In this document: positions 34,779 through 43,985 of the stretch, one piece after another
Position numbering within the stretch: the stretch's first letter is position 1
Layout: each line of letters begins with the position of its first letter
Source: an uncultured Roseobacter sp.
GTDB lineage: Bacteria > Pseudomonadota > Alphaproteobacteria > Rhodobacterales > Rhodobacteraceae
Direction of reading: 5' to 3'
DNA: 64,000 bases
Assembly (NCBI RefSeq): GCF_947493125.1
Contig: NZ_CANLQB010000008.1
Coordinates: forward strand, 51,075 to 115,074
Program-made: the position numbers and the translations under genes
The notes under the pieces: generated by a model
What the model saw: the letters and a program-made list of their open reading frames with translations, nothing else
What the model was told of the DNA's origin: nothing
Databases searched by the model: none

Positions 34779-35615
34779 CTAGGCCTTCTCGAACGCTGAA
34801 AATGCCTCGGCCCAGTCCGGATGCCATCGGGACAGAGCCGGGCGGTTTTCAGCGATATCGCCCGCCGACCAGAGCACGCGGCGGGCGTCAATGGCTTCGG
34901 TCACCATGTTGTCGGGGCAGAGCACGTAGAAATCACCCTGGCTGACGCGGCTGAAGAGATAATCGACGCAGTCTTCGCTGCTCCAGGCGCCGTCCGGTTT
35001 TTCAGGCATCACGGCGGCAATCATGCCGGTATAGGTGAAGCCCGGCACGAAGAGGTGCACGTCAATCGGGGCACCTGCCTCCCGCAGCTCATGCGCCAAT
35101 TGCTCGGTCAGCACTTTCACCGCAGCCTTCGATGCGTTGTAGGCGGGGTTGCCGGGCGGTGTGGTGATGCCCTGCTTCGATCCGGTGTTGATCACTGCGG
35201 CGGGGCGGCCGTTCTCGATCATGCGAGGCACGAAGGATTGCACGCCGTTGACGACGCCGAAGAAATTCACGTCGAAAGTCTCGCGCCAGGCCTCGGGTTT
35301 ATCCCAGCAGGAGGATCCAATGCCGATGCCCGCATTGTTCATCAGCACCGCCACCGGCCCGAGCGTAAAGGCGCGATCTGCCAGCGCGGCAACAGCATCT
35401 GCGTCGGAGACATCGGTAACCTCGGTCTCCACCGTCGCTCCCTGGGCCTGCAGGTCTTTCGCGGCAGTCTCCAGCGGCGCGGCGTTGCGGTCGGCCAGCA
35501 ACAGCGAGAAACCTTGTGCCGCCAGATGGGACGCTGCGGCCAGGCCGACCCCGCTTGCGCCGCCGGTGATCACGGCCAGTCCACCGTTTGAGGTAATCTC
35601 GCGCCACGCCATCAT
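34779..35615 (-). CDS. Short-chain dehydrogenase/reductase
   Basis: This 278-residue NAD(P)-dependent SDR has the cofactor motif TGGASGVG, NNAG, and the catalytic YNASK with an upstream Ser (INTGSKQG). The substrate is unknown. The N-terminus begins MMAWREI, so the exact start may be the second Met. It converges with the barrel gene, 3 bp apart. Confidence 0.88.
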   Translation of the reverse strand: MMAWREITSNGGLAVITGGASGVGLAAASHLAAQGFSLLLADRNAAPLETAAKDLQAQGATVETEVTDVSDADAVAALADRAFTLGPVAVLMNNAGIGIGSSCWDKPEAWRETFDVNFFGVVNGVQSFVPRMIENGRPAAVINTGSKQGITTPPGNPAYNASKAAVKVLTEQLAHELREAGAPIDVHLFVPGFTYTGMIAAVMPEKPDGAWSSEDCVDYLFSRVSQGDFYVLCPDNMVTEAIDARRVLWSAGDIAENRPALSRWHPDWAEAFSAFEKA

Positions 35616-35736
35616 GTATCTCCCTTATGTCCTGCCGCAGATCTAGGGCGCCGCGGCGGTCTTCCCACGGTTCGCCGCGCCATTATTCTGGCGACCGCCC
35701 CTTGCCCTTGCCGGGTGCGCGCCCTACCCATCCTGC

Positions 35737-36549
35737 ATGAAGCTGTTGTTCCTCGGAGACGTGATGGGGCGCGCCGGGCGTCGCGCGATCACCGAAAACC
35801 TGCCGCGTTTGCGGCAGGAATGGAAGCTCGATTTCATCGTGATCAATGGCGAGAACGCCACCTCCGGCATCGGCCTCTCGGGCGCGCACGCAAAGACGCT
35901 GCTGGAGGCCGGGGCCGACTGTATCACGCTTGGTGACCATGCGTTTGACCAGAAGGACATGCTCCGGTTCATCGAACAGGAACCGCGGGTGATCCGCCCG
36001 CTCAATTTCTCCAAAGCGGCGCCCGGCAAGGGCGCGCGGCTCTTCACCGCGCAGAACGGGCGCAAGGTGCTGGTCGCCCAGGCGCTGGGGCAAGTCTTCA
36101 TGAAACGTCCCTTTGACGACCCGTTCTCGGCGCTGGAGCCGGTGCTGAAGGCGCATCCGCTCGGCGGGCAGGCAGCTGCGGTCATTGTGGATATGCACTG
36201 CGAGGCGACGTCGGAGAAGATGGCCATGGGGCATTTCTGCGACGGGCGGGCCAGCCTTGTGGTCGGCACCCATACCCATGTGCCGACGGCGGACGCGATG
36301 GTGCTGCCGGGCGGCACCGGGTACCTGACGGATGCGGGCATGTGTGGCGACTACAACTCGGTGATTGGCATGGAGAAGGCAGAGCCTTTGCGCCGCTTCA
36401 TCACCGGCATGCCGCGGGAGCGCTTCACACCTGCGGCGGGGGAGGCGACGCTGTCCGGCGTCTATGTCGAAACCGACGACCGCAATGGCAAGGCCAAACG
36501 CATCGTCATGGTGCGCAACGGCGGTTTGCTGCAGGGAGCCGCACCTTGA
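35737..36549 (+). CDS. ymdB: YmdB-family metallophosphodiesterase (TIGR00282)
   Basis: This 270-residue protein has the YmdB metal motifs GDVMGRAGR, NGENA, GDHAFDQ, HCEATSEK and GTHTHVPTADA. Family members hydrolyse 2',3'-cyclic nucleotides and cAMP with di-iron centres and influence RNA turnover. The length is typical. It overlaps the EamA transporter by 4 nt. Confidence 0.92.
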   Translation: MKLLFLGDVMGRAGRRAITENLPRLRQEWKLDFIVINGENATSGIGLSGAHAKTLLEAGADCITLGDHAFDQKDMLRFIEQEPRVIRPLNFSKAAPGKGARLFTAQNGRKVLVAQALGQVFMKRPFDDPFSALEPVLKAHPLGGQAAAVIVDMHCEATSEKMAMGHFCDGRASLVVGTHTHVPTADAMVLPGGTGYLTDAGMCGDYNSVIGMEKAEPLRRFITGMPRERFTPAAGEATLSGVYVETDDRNGKAKRIVMVRNGGLLQGAAP

Positions 36550-37466
36550 GAGGATCCCAGAAGCTGTTCTTCACCGCTGTGCTGATCGTGCTCGGAGCGG
36601 GATGGGGCGTGACCATGCCGCTGACGAAGATCGCGGTTTCGACCGGCTTTGGCCATTATGGGCTGATCTTCTGGCAACTCGTCATCGGCACGCTGATGAT
36701 GGCCGCTCTCAGCGCGATGCGTGGAAAGGGTGTGACCTTGGCGCCCGCGCGGGTCGGGTGGGGCCCGCTGCGGATCTGCGTGATCGTGGCACTGGTCGGC
36801 ACGCTCATACCAAATACGGCCTCTTATCAGGCGGCGGTGCATCTGCCCTCGGGCATCTTGTCGATCCTGCTGTCGATGATCCCGATGTTTGCCTTTCCGG
36901 TGGCCCTCGCTATGGGGCTCGACCGGTTCTCGTGGCGGCGGCTCGGCGGGCTTTGCGCGGGCCTGTCTGGCGTTCTGTTGATCGTGGGGCCGGGTGCCAC
37001 GACGGCCTTTGGTGTGCCTGTCTTCTGGGTCTTGATCGCGCTGATTGCCGGGATCTGCTATGCGATGGAGGGCAATATCGTCGCCAAATGGGGCACGGCG
37101 GGCCTGGACGCGATCCAGGTTCTCTTCGGCGCGTCGCTCCTTGGCGCCATTGCCGTGCTGCCGGTTGCCATCGCGTCAGGCCAGTTCATCCCGCCTGGTG
37201 CGTTGAACAGCACCGCAGGGCATGCGCTGATCGGGGCGTCGCTTGCGCATACCGCCGTTTACGCGGGCTACGTCTGGCTGGTTGGGCGCGCTGGTCCGGT
37301 CTTCACCGTGCAGGTGAGCTATCTGGTCACGGGCTTTGGCATGCTCTGGGCCAAACTGATCCTCGACGAAGCCTATCCGCCGGCGGTCTGGGGCGCGCTG
37401 GGGCTCATGTTTCTGGGGATGTATCTGGTGCAGCCACGCCCGAAAGCCGCGCTTGCTCCGGCCTGA
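36546..37466 (+). CDS. EamA-family (DMT superfamily) transporter
   Basis: This 306-residue protein has ten transmembrane helices in two EamA repeats (GWGVTMPLTKIAVSTGFG in the first, HTAVYAGYVWLVGRAGPVF in the second). It starts with TTG in a TTGA overlap with ymdB. The substrate is unknown; members export amino acids or metabolites. Confidence 0.85.
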   Translation: MRGSQKLFFTAVLIVLGAGWGVTMPLTKIAVSTGFGHYGLIFWQLVIGTLMMAALSAMRGKGVTLAPARVGWGPLRICVIVALVGTLIPNTASYQAAVHLPSGILSILLSMIPMFAFPVALAMGLDRFSWRRLGGLCAGLSGVLLIVGPGATTAFGVPVFWVLIALIAGICYAMEGNIVAKWGTAGLDAIQVLFGASLLGAIAVLPVAIASGQFIPPGALNSTAGHALIGASLAHTAVYAGYVWLVGRAGPVFTVQVSYLVTGFGMLWAKLILDEAYPPAVWGALGLMFLGMYLVQPRPKAALAPA

Positions 37467-37517
37467 GCAATCCGCCACACTTACCGCAGGTTGAATGCTC
37501 TCTGAGGTGTTATCTCC

Positions 37518-39299
37518 TTGACCCCGTTGATTGAATTGGCGCCCAATACCGCTGCGTTCCTGACCCTCGGGGTGGTGGCGGTGATGTTCGCGCTCTTCGT
37601 GCGCGAGACGTTCCCGACGGAGGTCGTGGCAATTGCGGGGTCGGCGCTCATGCTGCTCCTCGGTGTGCTGCCGTATGAGAACGCGCTGGCGGTGCTCAGC
37701 AATCCGGCGCCCTGGACCATTGCCGCAATGTTTATCGTGATGGGGGCTTTGGTGCGGACGGGCGCGCTGGAAGTGCTGACCCAGATGGCCGAGCGCTATG
37801 CCAAGACGCATCCGCGCGGCGCGGTCGTGGGCGTGCTTTTGTCGGTGATGGGCGCCTCGGCGATCATGAACAACACGCCCGTGGTTGTCGTCATGATCCC
37901 CGTGGTTGTGCAGTTGAGCCAGACGCTGGGGGCCAAGGCGTCGAAACTGCTGATCCCGCTGAGCTATGCGGCGATCATGGGAGGCTCGCTCACTCTGATA
38001 GGCACATCGACCAACCTGCTGGTGGACGGCGTGGCGCGCACGCAAGGGTTGGAGCCCTTCACCATTTTCGAGATCCTGCCCATCGGCCTGGTCGTTTGCA
38101 TCTGGGGCCTCACCTATCTTTCGGTGGTTGGGCGGCGGTTGCTGCCGGATCGGGACAGCATGGCGAATATGCTGTCTGATCGCTCGAAGATGAAGTTCTT
38201 TACCGAAGCCGTCATCCCGCCGGATTCGAACCTCATCGGGCGCGAGGTGCTGAGTGTGCAGCTTTTCAAGCGTGAAGGCGTGCGGCTCGTCGATGTGATC
38301 CGCGGCGATGCGTCCTTGCGGCGCAACCTCAAGGACGTGACGCTGCAGTTGGGGGACCGCGTGGTCCTGCGTACGCAGATGACCGAACTGCTCAGCCTGC
38401 AGGCCACGAAGGAGTTGAAACGGGTCGATCAGGTGTCGGCCGTCGAGACGACCACCGTCGAAGTGCTGATCACGCCCGGCTGTCGGATGGTGGGGCGGTC
38501 ATTAGGGAATATGCGGCTGCGGCGGCGCTATGGTGTCTATCCGCTGGCCGTGCACCGGCGCAATCAGAACATCGGGCGGCAGCTCGACGAATTGGTGGTC
38601 AAGGTGGGCGACACGTTGTTGCTGGAAGGCGCGCCGGAGGACATCCAGCGCCTTGCTGCGGATATGGATATGGTGGACGTCTCACAACCCTCCGCGCGTG
38701 CCTTCAGACGCAGCCACGCGCCGATTGCGATCCTCGCGCTGGTGGGAATCGTGGCGCTGGCGGCTTTCAACGTCGCCCCTATTCTGCTGCTGGCGGTGCT
38801 GGCCGTGGCGTTGGTGCTGGTGACCGGCTGCATCGACGCAGACGAGGCGTTTTCCTTCGTCGATGGGCGCCTGCTTGCGCTCATCTTTGCCATGCTCTCG
38901 GTCGGGGCGGCGCTGCAGCATTCCGGAGCTGTGGCGCTCATCGTGGATGCGGTCTCTCCGACGCTGATGGCCATGCCACCGACGCTGGTGGTTCTGGTGG
39001 TATTTGTGATGACCTCGACCCTGACCGAGCTTGTCTCAAACAACGCTGTTGCGGTGATTATGACGCCGCTCGCCATTGGCCTTGGGACAGCGCTGGGGCT
39101 GGATCCGCGCCCGCTGGTGGTGGCCGTGATGATCGCGGCCTCCTGCGCTTTTGCCACACCCATCGGCTATCAAACCAACACGTTGGTCTACGGCCCGGGC
39201 GGCTATCGCTTCACCGACTTTCTGCGTGTGGGCGCGCCCCTCAACCTCAGCATGGCGGTGATCGTGTCGCTGGTCATTCCGTTGATCTGGCCGCTCTGA
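37518..39299 (+). CDS. SLC13/DASS-type transporter with two RCK_C (TrkA-C) domains
   Basis: This 593-residue symporter has N- and C-terminal halves of the SLC13 fold (MNNTPVVVVMIPV and SNNAVAVIMTPLAIGLG). A cytoplasmic insert of two RCK_C domains spans about 215-385. Conserved TP and TS motifs (LIGTSTNLLVDG, CAFATPIGYQTNTLV) line the site. Substrates in this group include sulfate, sodium-coupled anions and sulfur compounds. It starts with TTG. A paralogue of the same architecture faces it at 39668-41440. Confidence 0.88.
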   Translation: MTPLIELAPNTAAFLTLGVVAVMFALFVRETFPTEVVAIAGSALMLLLGVLPYENALAVLSNPAPWTIAAMFIVMGALVRTGALEVLTQMAERYAKTHPRGAVVGVLLSVMGASAIMNNTPVVVVMIPVVVQLSQTLGAKASKLLIPLSYAAIMGGSLTLIGTSTNLLVDGVARTQGLEPFTIFEILPIGLVVCIWGLTYLSVVGRRLLPDRDSMANMLSDRSKMKFFTEAVIPPDSNLIGREVLSVQLFKREGVRLVDVIRGDASLRRNLKDVTLQLGDRVVLRTQMTELLSLQATKELKRVDQVSAVETTTVEVLITPGCRMVGRSLGNMRLRRRYGVYPLAVHRRNQNIGRQLDELVVKVGDTLLLEGAPEDIQRLAADMDMVDVSQPSARAFRRSHAPIAILALVGIVALAAFNVAPILLLAVLAVALVLVTGCIDADEAFSFVDGRLLALIFAMLSVGAALQHSGAVALIVDAVSPTLMAMPPTLVVLVVFVMTSTLTELVSNNAVAVIMTPLAIGLGTALGLDPRPLVVAVMIAASCAFATPIGYQTNTLVYGPGGYRFTDFLRVGAPLNLSMAVIVSLVIPLIWPL

Positions 39300-39419
39300 C
39301 GCCTAATGCTGCTATGCAGAAAACGCAGATCAGCTTCCCCTTTTTGCGCGTTGTTCGTTAAGGGTTTCGACATCATGTTGGCGCTATCAGAACATCCGGT
39401 TTTGATGAAAGGACGCAAC

Positions 39420-39584
39420 ATGAACAGCATTATCACACGACTGAAAACCGCGGCCGCAAAACGGGCCGAATTCCACCGCACTTATCATGAGTTGCGGCAT
39501 ATGCCACGCGAAACGGCGATTGACCTGGGGATGTTCCCGGAAGACGCCTATCATGTGGCTTACACGCACGTCTACGGACGCTGA
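39420..39584 (+). CDS. DUF1127-like small protein (54 residues)
   Basis: This short protein runs MNSIITRLKTAAAKRAEFHR and ends PEDAYHVAYTHVYGR. Its middle (YHELRHMPRETAIDLGM) resembles DUF1127. An AAAGGA ribosome site precedes the ATG, and a terminator follows 39 bp after the stop. It lies between two convergent transporters and is a distinct single-gene unit. Confidence 0.75.
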   Translation: MNSIITRLKTAAAKRAEFHRTYHELRHMPRETAIDLGMFPEDAYHVAYTHVYGR

Positions 39585-39622
39585 GTTACAGGGCGTCAGA
39601 CCGGCGCCCACCGAGATTCCCG

Positions 39623-39656
39623 ACCCGCATTTGGATGACCGAATGCGGGTCTTTTT
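39623..39656 (+). terminator. Rho-independent terminator after the DUF1127-like gene
   Basis: ACCCGCATT (39623-39631) and AATGCGGGT (39642-39650) form a 9-bp stem followed by C and five T. It may also serve the convergent transporter, since it lies 12 bp past that gene's stop. Confidence 0.9.
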
Positions 39657-39667
39657 GTGTCTGAGGC

Positions 39668-41440
39668 TCAGAGCGGCCAGACGATGAGGATGACGGGGAT
39701 CGACACCGCGACGACGATCACCTCCAGCGGCAACCCCATACGCCAGTAGTCGCCGAATCTGTAGCCGCCGGGGCCGAGGATCAGCGTGTTGTTCTTATGC
39801 CCGATGGGGGTGAGGAAGGCGGAGGAGGCCGCGACAGCGACCGCCATCAGGAAGGGGTCGGGCGAGACGTCGAGGCTTTGCGCCATCTGAATGCCCACGG
39901 GGGCGGCGACGATGGTCGTGGCGGTGTTGTTGAGCACATCCGAGAGCGTCATGGTGACCACCATCAGTACGGTCAGCACGGCCCAGGCGGGCAGACCGCC
40001 CGTCCATGAGACAAGTGCCCCAGCGATGAGCTCGGTACCGCCTGAGCTTTCCAGCGCTGCTCCAAGCGGGATCATGGACCCCAACAAGACGACCACAGGC
40101 CAGTTAATGTGATCGTAGAGCTCGTTGAGGGGCACGATCCGGGTCAGCACATAGGCCACCACCACGAGTCCCAATGCGATAGGCAGGTAGAGCAGTCCGA
40201 CGCTGGCCGCAGCCACCGCGCCGGCAAAGAGCCCGATGGCCAGCCAGACCTTGCGGTTCTCGGTCACGGCAAGGCCCCGGTCGGCCAGAGGCAGGCAGCC
40301 CAGCCAGTCGGTCACATCCGGTCCGGTGTCGCGCGGCACGAGCAGGAGCAGGATATCTCCGGTCTTTACAACGGTCTTGCGCAGATGCTTTGTGATCCGC
40401 TTGCCCTGCCGCGAGATGCCCAGAAGCACAGTGCGCTGTCGCCAGGCGAGGCCGATGGCCTGCGCCGTTTTTCCGTTGATGCGCGCGCCCTCCGGCACGA
40501 CGACCTCGATAATCTCGACGCCGTCGCCGTCTGCGCGCAGGGCTTCCTCGCGCTTGGCGTCTGCCACGGCCAGATCAAGGCTGCTGCGGAATTCGTCGAG
40601 CGCGTCGGGCGTGGCTTCGAGCACCAAGGCATCACCGGCCTGCAAGAGTGCATTCCGAGCCTGGCCATAGCGGCGCTGACCATCCCTGATAAGGCCGAGG
40701 ATGGCGACATCCGCCTTCTCCGCCGCGTCGGTCAGTTCCGCGACGCGCTTGCCGATCTGTTTGTTGCCTTCGGGGACGGTGAGTTCGGCGATGTATTGCG
40801 ACAGGTCAGCCTCGGCCATGGTGCTGGCCTCGCCCTGTGGGATCAGCCGCCAGCCGATCAGCGCCACGAAGGCCAGACCCGCAAGTGCTGCCGCCCCTCC
40901 AACGGGTGCGAAGTCGAACATGGCGAAGGGAGCACCAAGGGCATCCTCGCGGATCGAGGCGATGATGATGTTGGGCGGCGTGCCGATCAGCGTCGCCATG
41001 CCACCAAGGATCGTCGCGAAGCTGAGCGGCATCAGGCTCAGCCCGGCGGGGCGGCCCGCCTTGCGGGCTGTTTGAATATCGACGGGCATGAGCAGAGCCA
41101 GCGCGGCCACATTGTTCATGAAGGCCGAGAGCACCCCGCCGATGGCGCCCATAAGTGCGATATGCGCGCCCAACGACCGCGAGGCATCGACCAGCGTGCG
41201 GGTGATCAGGAACACGGCGCCCGAGCGTACGAGCCCCGCTGAGACCACCAGTACGAGCGCCACCACCAGCGTGGCCGGGTGGCCAAAGCCGGAGAACGCA
41301 TCCTCGGTCGGCACGACGCCCACCACCACGCCGATCATCAGCGCGGAAAAAGCAACGATATCATAGCGAAAGCGGCCCCAGAGCAGCAGCCCGAAGACGG
41401 CGCCAAAGAGCATGAAAAGGATAATCTGATCTTGTGTCAA
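39668..41440 (-). CDS. SLC13/DASS-type transporter with two RCK_C domains, second paralogue
   Basis: This 590-residue transporter has the same layout as the protein at 37518. SLC13 halves carry FMNNVAALALLMPV and LNNTATTIVAAPV, conserved LIGTPPNIII and AFLTPIGHKNNTLIL motifs, and two RCK_C regions at about 205-370. The two proteins are clearly related but far from identical. The substrate is unknown. It converges on the DUF1127-like gene. Confidence 0.88.
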   Translation of the reverse strand: MTQDQIILFMLFGAVFGLLLWGRFRYDIVAFSALMIGVVVGVVPTEDAFSGFGHPATLVVALVLVVSAGLVRSGAVFLITRTLVDASRSLGAHIALMGAIGGVLSAFMNNVAALALLMPVDIQTARKAGRPAGLSLMPLSFATILGGMATLIGTPPNIIIASIREDALGAPFAMFDFAPVGGAAALAGLAFVALIGWRLIPQGEASTMAEADLSQYIAELTVPEGNKQIGKRVAELTDAAEKADVAILGLIRDGQRRYGQARNALLQAGDALVLEATPDALDEFRSSLDLAVADAKREEALRADGDGVEIIEVVVPEGARINGKTAQAIGLAWRQRTVLLGISRQGKRITKHLRKTVVKTGDILLLLVPRDTGPDVTDWLGCLPLADRGLAVTENRKVWLAIGLFAGAVAAASVGLLYLPIALGLVVVAYVLTRIVPLNELYDHINWPVVVLLGSMIPLGAALESSGGTELIAGALVSWTGGLPAWAVLTVLMVVTMTLSDVLNNTATTIVAAPVGIQMAQSLDVSPDPFLMAVAVAASSAFLTPIGHKNNTLILGPGGYRFGDYWRMGLPLEVIVVAVSIPVILIVWPL

Positions 41441-41493
41441 ACGGGCTGCTCCACGCTCTTGATTTCGCGAGTTGTTTTACCTCAACTGCGGTT

Positions 41494-41985
41494 ATGTCCG
41501 ATTTGAAGTTTTTAATCACCAATGGATTTCTGGAGGCTCTGGAGCGGGCGGGTAAGCTTGCCCCGCGCGCAGCCGCCAAGGCCAAGGTACGTATTTTCAA
41601 GCTGAAGACGTATCTTGATGCGGTGGAACACAGCTGGCGCAACCCGGATCATCTGCGGTGGAGCCATGTGGAACAAGCGCAGCACGTCAAGAGCGCCTAC
41701 CCGCCGCCCGAATTCGGGGCCTTTCTCGCCAATCTCGAGAAACCCGTTTTGTTTCAAAGTATTGACGGCCTCGATGATCCCGATCCGGAAGGGTATTTCG
41801 CGCGATTTCACGCGCGGCGGTTCGAATTGGCCTGCGTCGTGCTCTATACTGAGCACCCGGATCGGCGGCTTGCATTTCTCAGCGTCGGCACACTGGCTGA
41901 CTGCAACCGCACCCTACGCGATCTGCAGACCGCTGCTGCGGCTCGAAAGGTGATCAGGGAGTTGCGCAAGGTTACCCGCAACTGA
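41494..41985 (+). CDS. Uncharacterised 163-residue protein
   Basis: The protein starts MSDLKFLITNGFLEALERAG, is basic early on (KAKVRIFKLKTYLD), and has a polar middle with WSHVEQAQHVKSAYPPPEF. No domain or signal peptide is recognised. The start chosen fits coding statistics but has no strong ribosome site. It begins 53 bp from the divergent SLC13 start. I do not know its function. Confidence 0.55.
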   Translation: MSDLKFLITNGFLEALERAGKLAPRAAAKAKVRIFKLKTYLDAVEHSWRNPDHLRWSHVEQAQHVKSAYPPPEFGAFLANLEKPVLFQSIDGLDDPDPEGYFARFHARRFELACVVLYTEHPDRRLAFLSVGTLADCNRTLRDLQTAAAARKVIRELRKVTRN

Positions 41986-42005
41986 CCGTACCGCACGCTG
42001 AAATC

Positions 42006-42034
42006 TTGACAAATGGACGTCTGATCAATAGATG
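42006..42034 (+). promoter_or_regulatory. Weak sigma-70-like promoter before the HTH gene
   Basis: A perfect TTGACA (42006-42011) is followed after 17 bp by TAGATG, a poor -10. It lies 49 bp before the ATG in an A/T-rich spot. Confidence 0.35.
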
Positions 42035-42082
42035 TTGCTTTGTAAGACAACAGTTTTCAACCGCCAGACAGATGGGTGATGC

Positions 42083-42487
42083 ATGACTGATGTACAGATC
42101 AATGCGGGCAGCGGAGCCAAAACCTCCAAGCCCACCACGACGCGCCGCGCTGCGCGCACCTCGACTGCGCCGGTCAAATCGGTCAAGGCGCTGGACGATG
42201 CCGCCTTTGAGGCAGCCTTTGATGCGCTGGAGCCTGCGGAGCGTCATGCCGTCTTTCGCGATGTGGGCGAGGAACTGGCCCGGACGCTTGGTGCGCAGGT
42301 GATTGCCCAGATGCTGAACGGCTCTGACATGAGCCTGCGGGAGATCGGGGCGCAATCGGGCTTCGATCACACAGCGTTGTCGCGGATTGCCCGGGGCGAC
42401 TCGAAAACCGGGCCGACTCTGTGGAAGGTCTTTGCACTTGCCGAGGCGCTCGGCTACCGGATCGAGTTGAACGCCGTCAAAAAGTGA
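42083..42487 (+). CDS. Helix-turn-helix protein with long N-terminal tail
   Basis: This 134-residue protein has a Thr/Ala/Lys-rich disordered start (about 1-45) and a C-terminal XRE-like helix-turn-helix: MSLREIGAQSGFDHTALSRI, then ARGDSKTGPTLWKVFALAEAL. It overlaps a small membrane-protein gene by 4 nt. The arrangement resembles an addiction-like or signalling pair, but no toxin is recognised. Targets are unknown. Confidence 0.75.
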   Translation: MTDVQINAGSGAKTSKPTTTRRAARTSTAPVKSVKALDDAAFEAAFDALEPAERHAVFRDVGEELARTLGAQVIAQMLNGSDMSLREIGAQSGFDHTALSRIARGDSKTGPTLWKVFALAEALGYRIELNAVKK

Positions 42488-42753
42488 GCAAGGCCGGTCT
42501 TGTCTCCGATGCGTTGATCCTGGGGCCTGCCATTTGGGCGTGCTCTTTCCTGCTGCGTTCCCGCTGGCACGAACGATCCGTGGCGCGTTTGATTGATCGA
42601 GGAGCAGATGAGGCCACGGTCCAGCTCAAGCGAGAAGAGGCGCGCTATTATCAGGATTTCGCCCGGGTGATGCCGAACTACATGCTGGCCGCGCTTACAC
42701 TGGGGTTGGCCCTCCGGGTCTATCTGGTTCTCGCCGGCTTCTTTGCACCCTAG
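42484..42753 (+). CDS. Small membrane protein (89 residues)
   Basis: The protein has a hydrophobic helix near residues 5-20, a charged middle (RGADEATVQLKREEARYYQD) and a C-terminal helix (NYMLAALTLGLALRVYLVLA). The GTG start overlaps the HTH stop (GTGA). It lies 70 bp before yebC. No family is recognised. Confidence 0.6.
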   Translation: MSKAGLVSDALILGPAIWACSFLLRSRWHERSVARLIDRGADEATVQLKREEARYYQDFARVMPNYMLAALTLGLALRVYLVLAGFFAP

Positions 42754-42823
42754 CCTCGGGGGTTGAGCGTTTCCCCCCGCGCGGATACATAAGCGCAAAC
42801 TCAAAGACGAATGGAGGGTGCCG

Positions 42824-43564
42824 ATGGCCGGACACTCAAAATGGGCGAATATTCAGCACCGGAAGGGCCGTCAGGACGCCGTGCGAGCCAAGCTGTTTTC
42901 CAAGCTCAGCAAGGAGATCACGGTGGCTGCCAAGATGGGCGACCCGGATCCGGAAAAGAATCCGCGCCTGCGTCTTGCGGTCAAGGACGCCAAGTCGCAG
43001 TCCATGCCAAAGGACAACATCGACCGCGCTATCAACAAGGCAACGGGTGGCGACGGCGATGACTACGAAGAAATCCGCTATGAAGGTTATGGACCAAATG
43101 GCGTTGCGGTGATCGTCGAGGCCATGACCGACAACCGCAACCGGACAGCCTCGACCGTGCGCTCGACCTTCACCAAGAACGGCGGCAACCTCGGCGAGAC
43201 AGGGTCTGTCGGGTTCATGTTCGACCGTAAGGGCGAGATCACATATCCCGCCGATGCCGGCGACGCGGACACCGTGATGATGGCCGCGATTGAGGCCGGC
43301 GCCGAGGATGTCGAGAGCTCGGACGACGGCCATGTCATCTGGTGTGCGGATACCGATCTCAACGAGGTGGCCACGGCGCTCGAAGCCGACCTGGGTGAAT
43401 CCGAAAGCACCAAACTGGTCTGGAAGCCGACCACGACGACCGAGATGGATCTCGACGGGATGCAAAAACTGATGAAGCTCATCGAAGCGCTGGAAGACGA
43501 CGATGACATCCAGCGTGTCACGACGAACTTCGAGGCCGATGACGAGGTCATGGCCCAACTCTGA
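42824..43564 (+). CDS. yebC: YebC/TACO1-family regulator
   Basis: This 246-residue protein is full length and matches the family. It starts [18 protein letters not shown], with [35 protein letters not shown] and [15 protein letters not shown]. YebC proteins act in translation of proline-rich stretches or as transcriptional regulators. A terminator follows at 43588. Confidence 0.95.
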   Translation: MAGHSKWANIQHRKGRQDAVRAKLFSKLSKEITVAAKMGDPDPEKNPRLRLAVKDAKSQSMPKDNIDRAINKATGGDGDDYEEIRYEGYGPNGVAVIVEAMTDNRNRTASTVRSTFTKNGGNLGETGSVGFMFDRKGEITYPADAGDADTVMMAAIEAGAEDVESSDDGHVIWCADTDLNEVATALEADLGESESTKLVWKPTTTTEMDLDGMQKLMKLIEALEDDDDIQRVTTNFEADDEVMAQL

Positions 43565-43587
43565 GGTTCATGCCTGCCAATTGAAGA

Positions 43588-43616
43588 AAGCCGCCTTTCG
43601 TCTGGGGCGGCTTTTT
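43588..43616 (+). terminator. Rho-independent terminator after yebC
   Basis: AAGCCGCC (43588-43595) pairs with GGCGGCTT (43606-43613), followed by a T-run. It lies 23 bp after the yebC stop. Confidence 0.9.
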
Positions 43617-43637
43617 CGTTTTCCGGTTTCTATCCGA

Positions 43638-43895
43638 TCAACGCACCTGATCGCATTGCGTGCAGAACAGCATCCGGGCGAACTGGCCCCAGGTTTGCGA
43701 GGTCTCTGCACTTGGGCGTGCCGTACTCCGATCAATCCGCTTCATCAAATGCTTGAGGTCGCTCAGACGCTTGCGGGCGCCGCTTCCTCCAGCCTGGCTC
43801 TGCACAGTCAGGATCTTCTTTTGGGTATGCAGCGCAGACTCGATGAGTTCGATGTCTTTGGCAGTCAGATCGAGGTTGTGTAAATTGTCCAGCAT
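43638..43895 (-). CDS. Uncharacterised 85-residue protein
   Basis: The protein begins MLDNLHNLDLTAKDIELIES and has two predicted helices separated by a Gly-rich turn (QAGGSGARKR). An AAGGAT ribosome site precedes the ATG. No family is recognised, and base composition is slightly lower in GC than around it. It ends near the yebC terminator. Confidence 0.55.
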   Translation of the reverse strand: MLDNLHNLDLTAKDIELIESALHTQKKILTVQSQAGGSGARKRLSDLKHLMKRIDRSTARPSAETSQTWGQFARMLFCTQCDQVR

Positions 43896-43985
43896 GTGAA
43901 ACGATCCTTGTTACATCCCCATGATATGGGGAATAAAAGAGTATACGCCAATCATCCCGAATAAGATTTCTGTGAAGTTCCGTTT

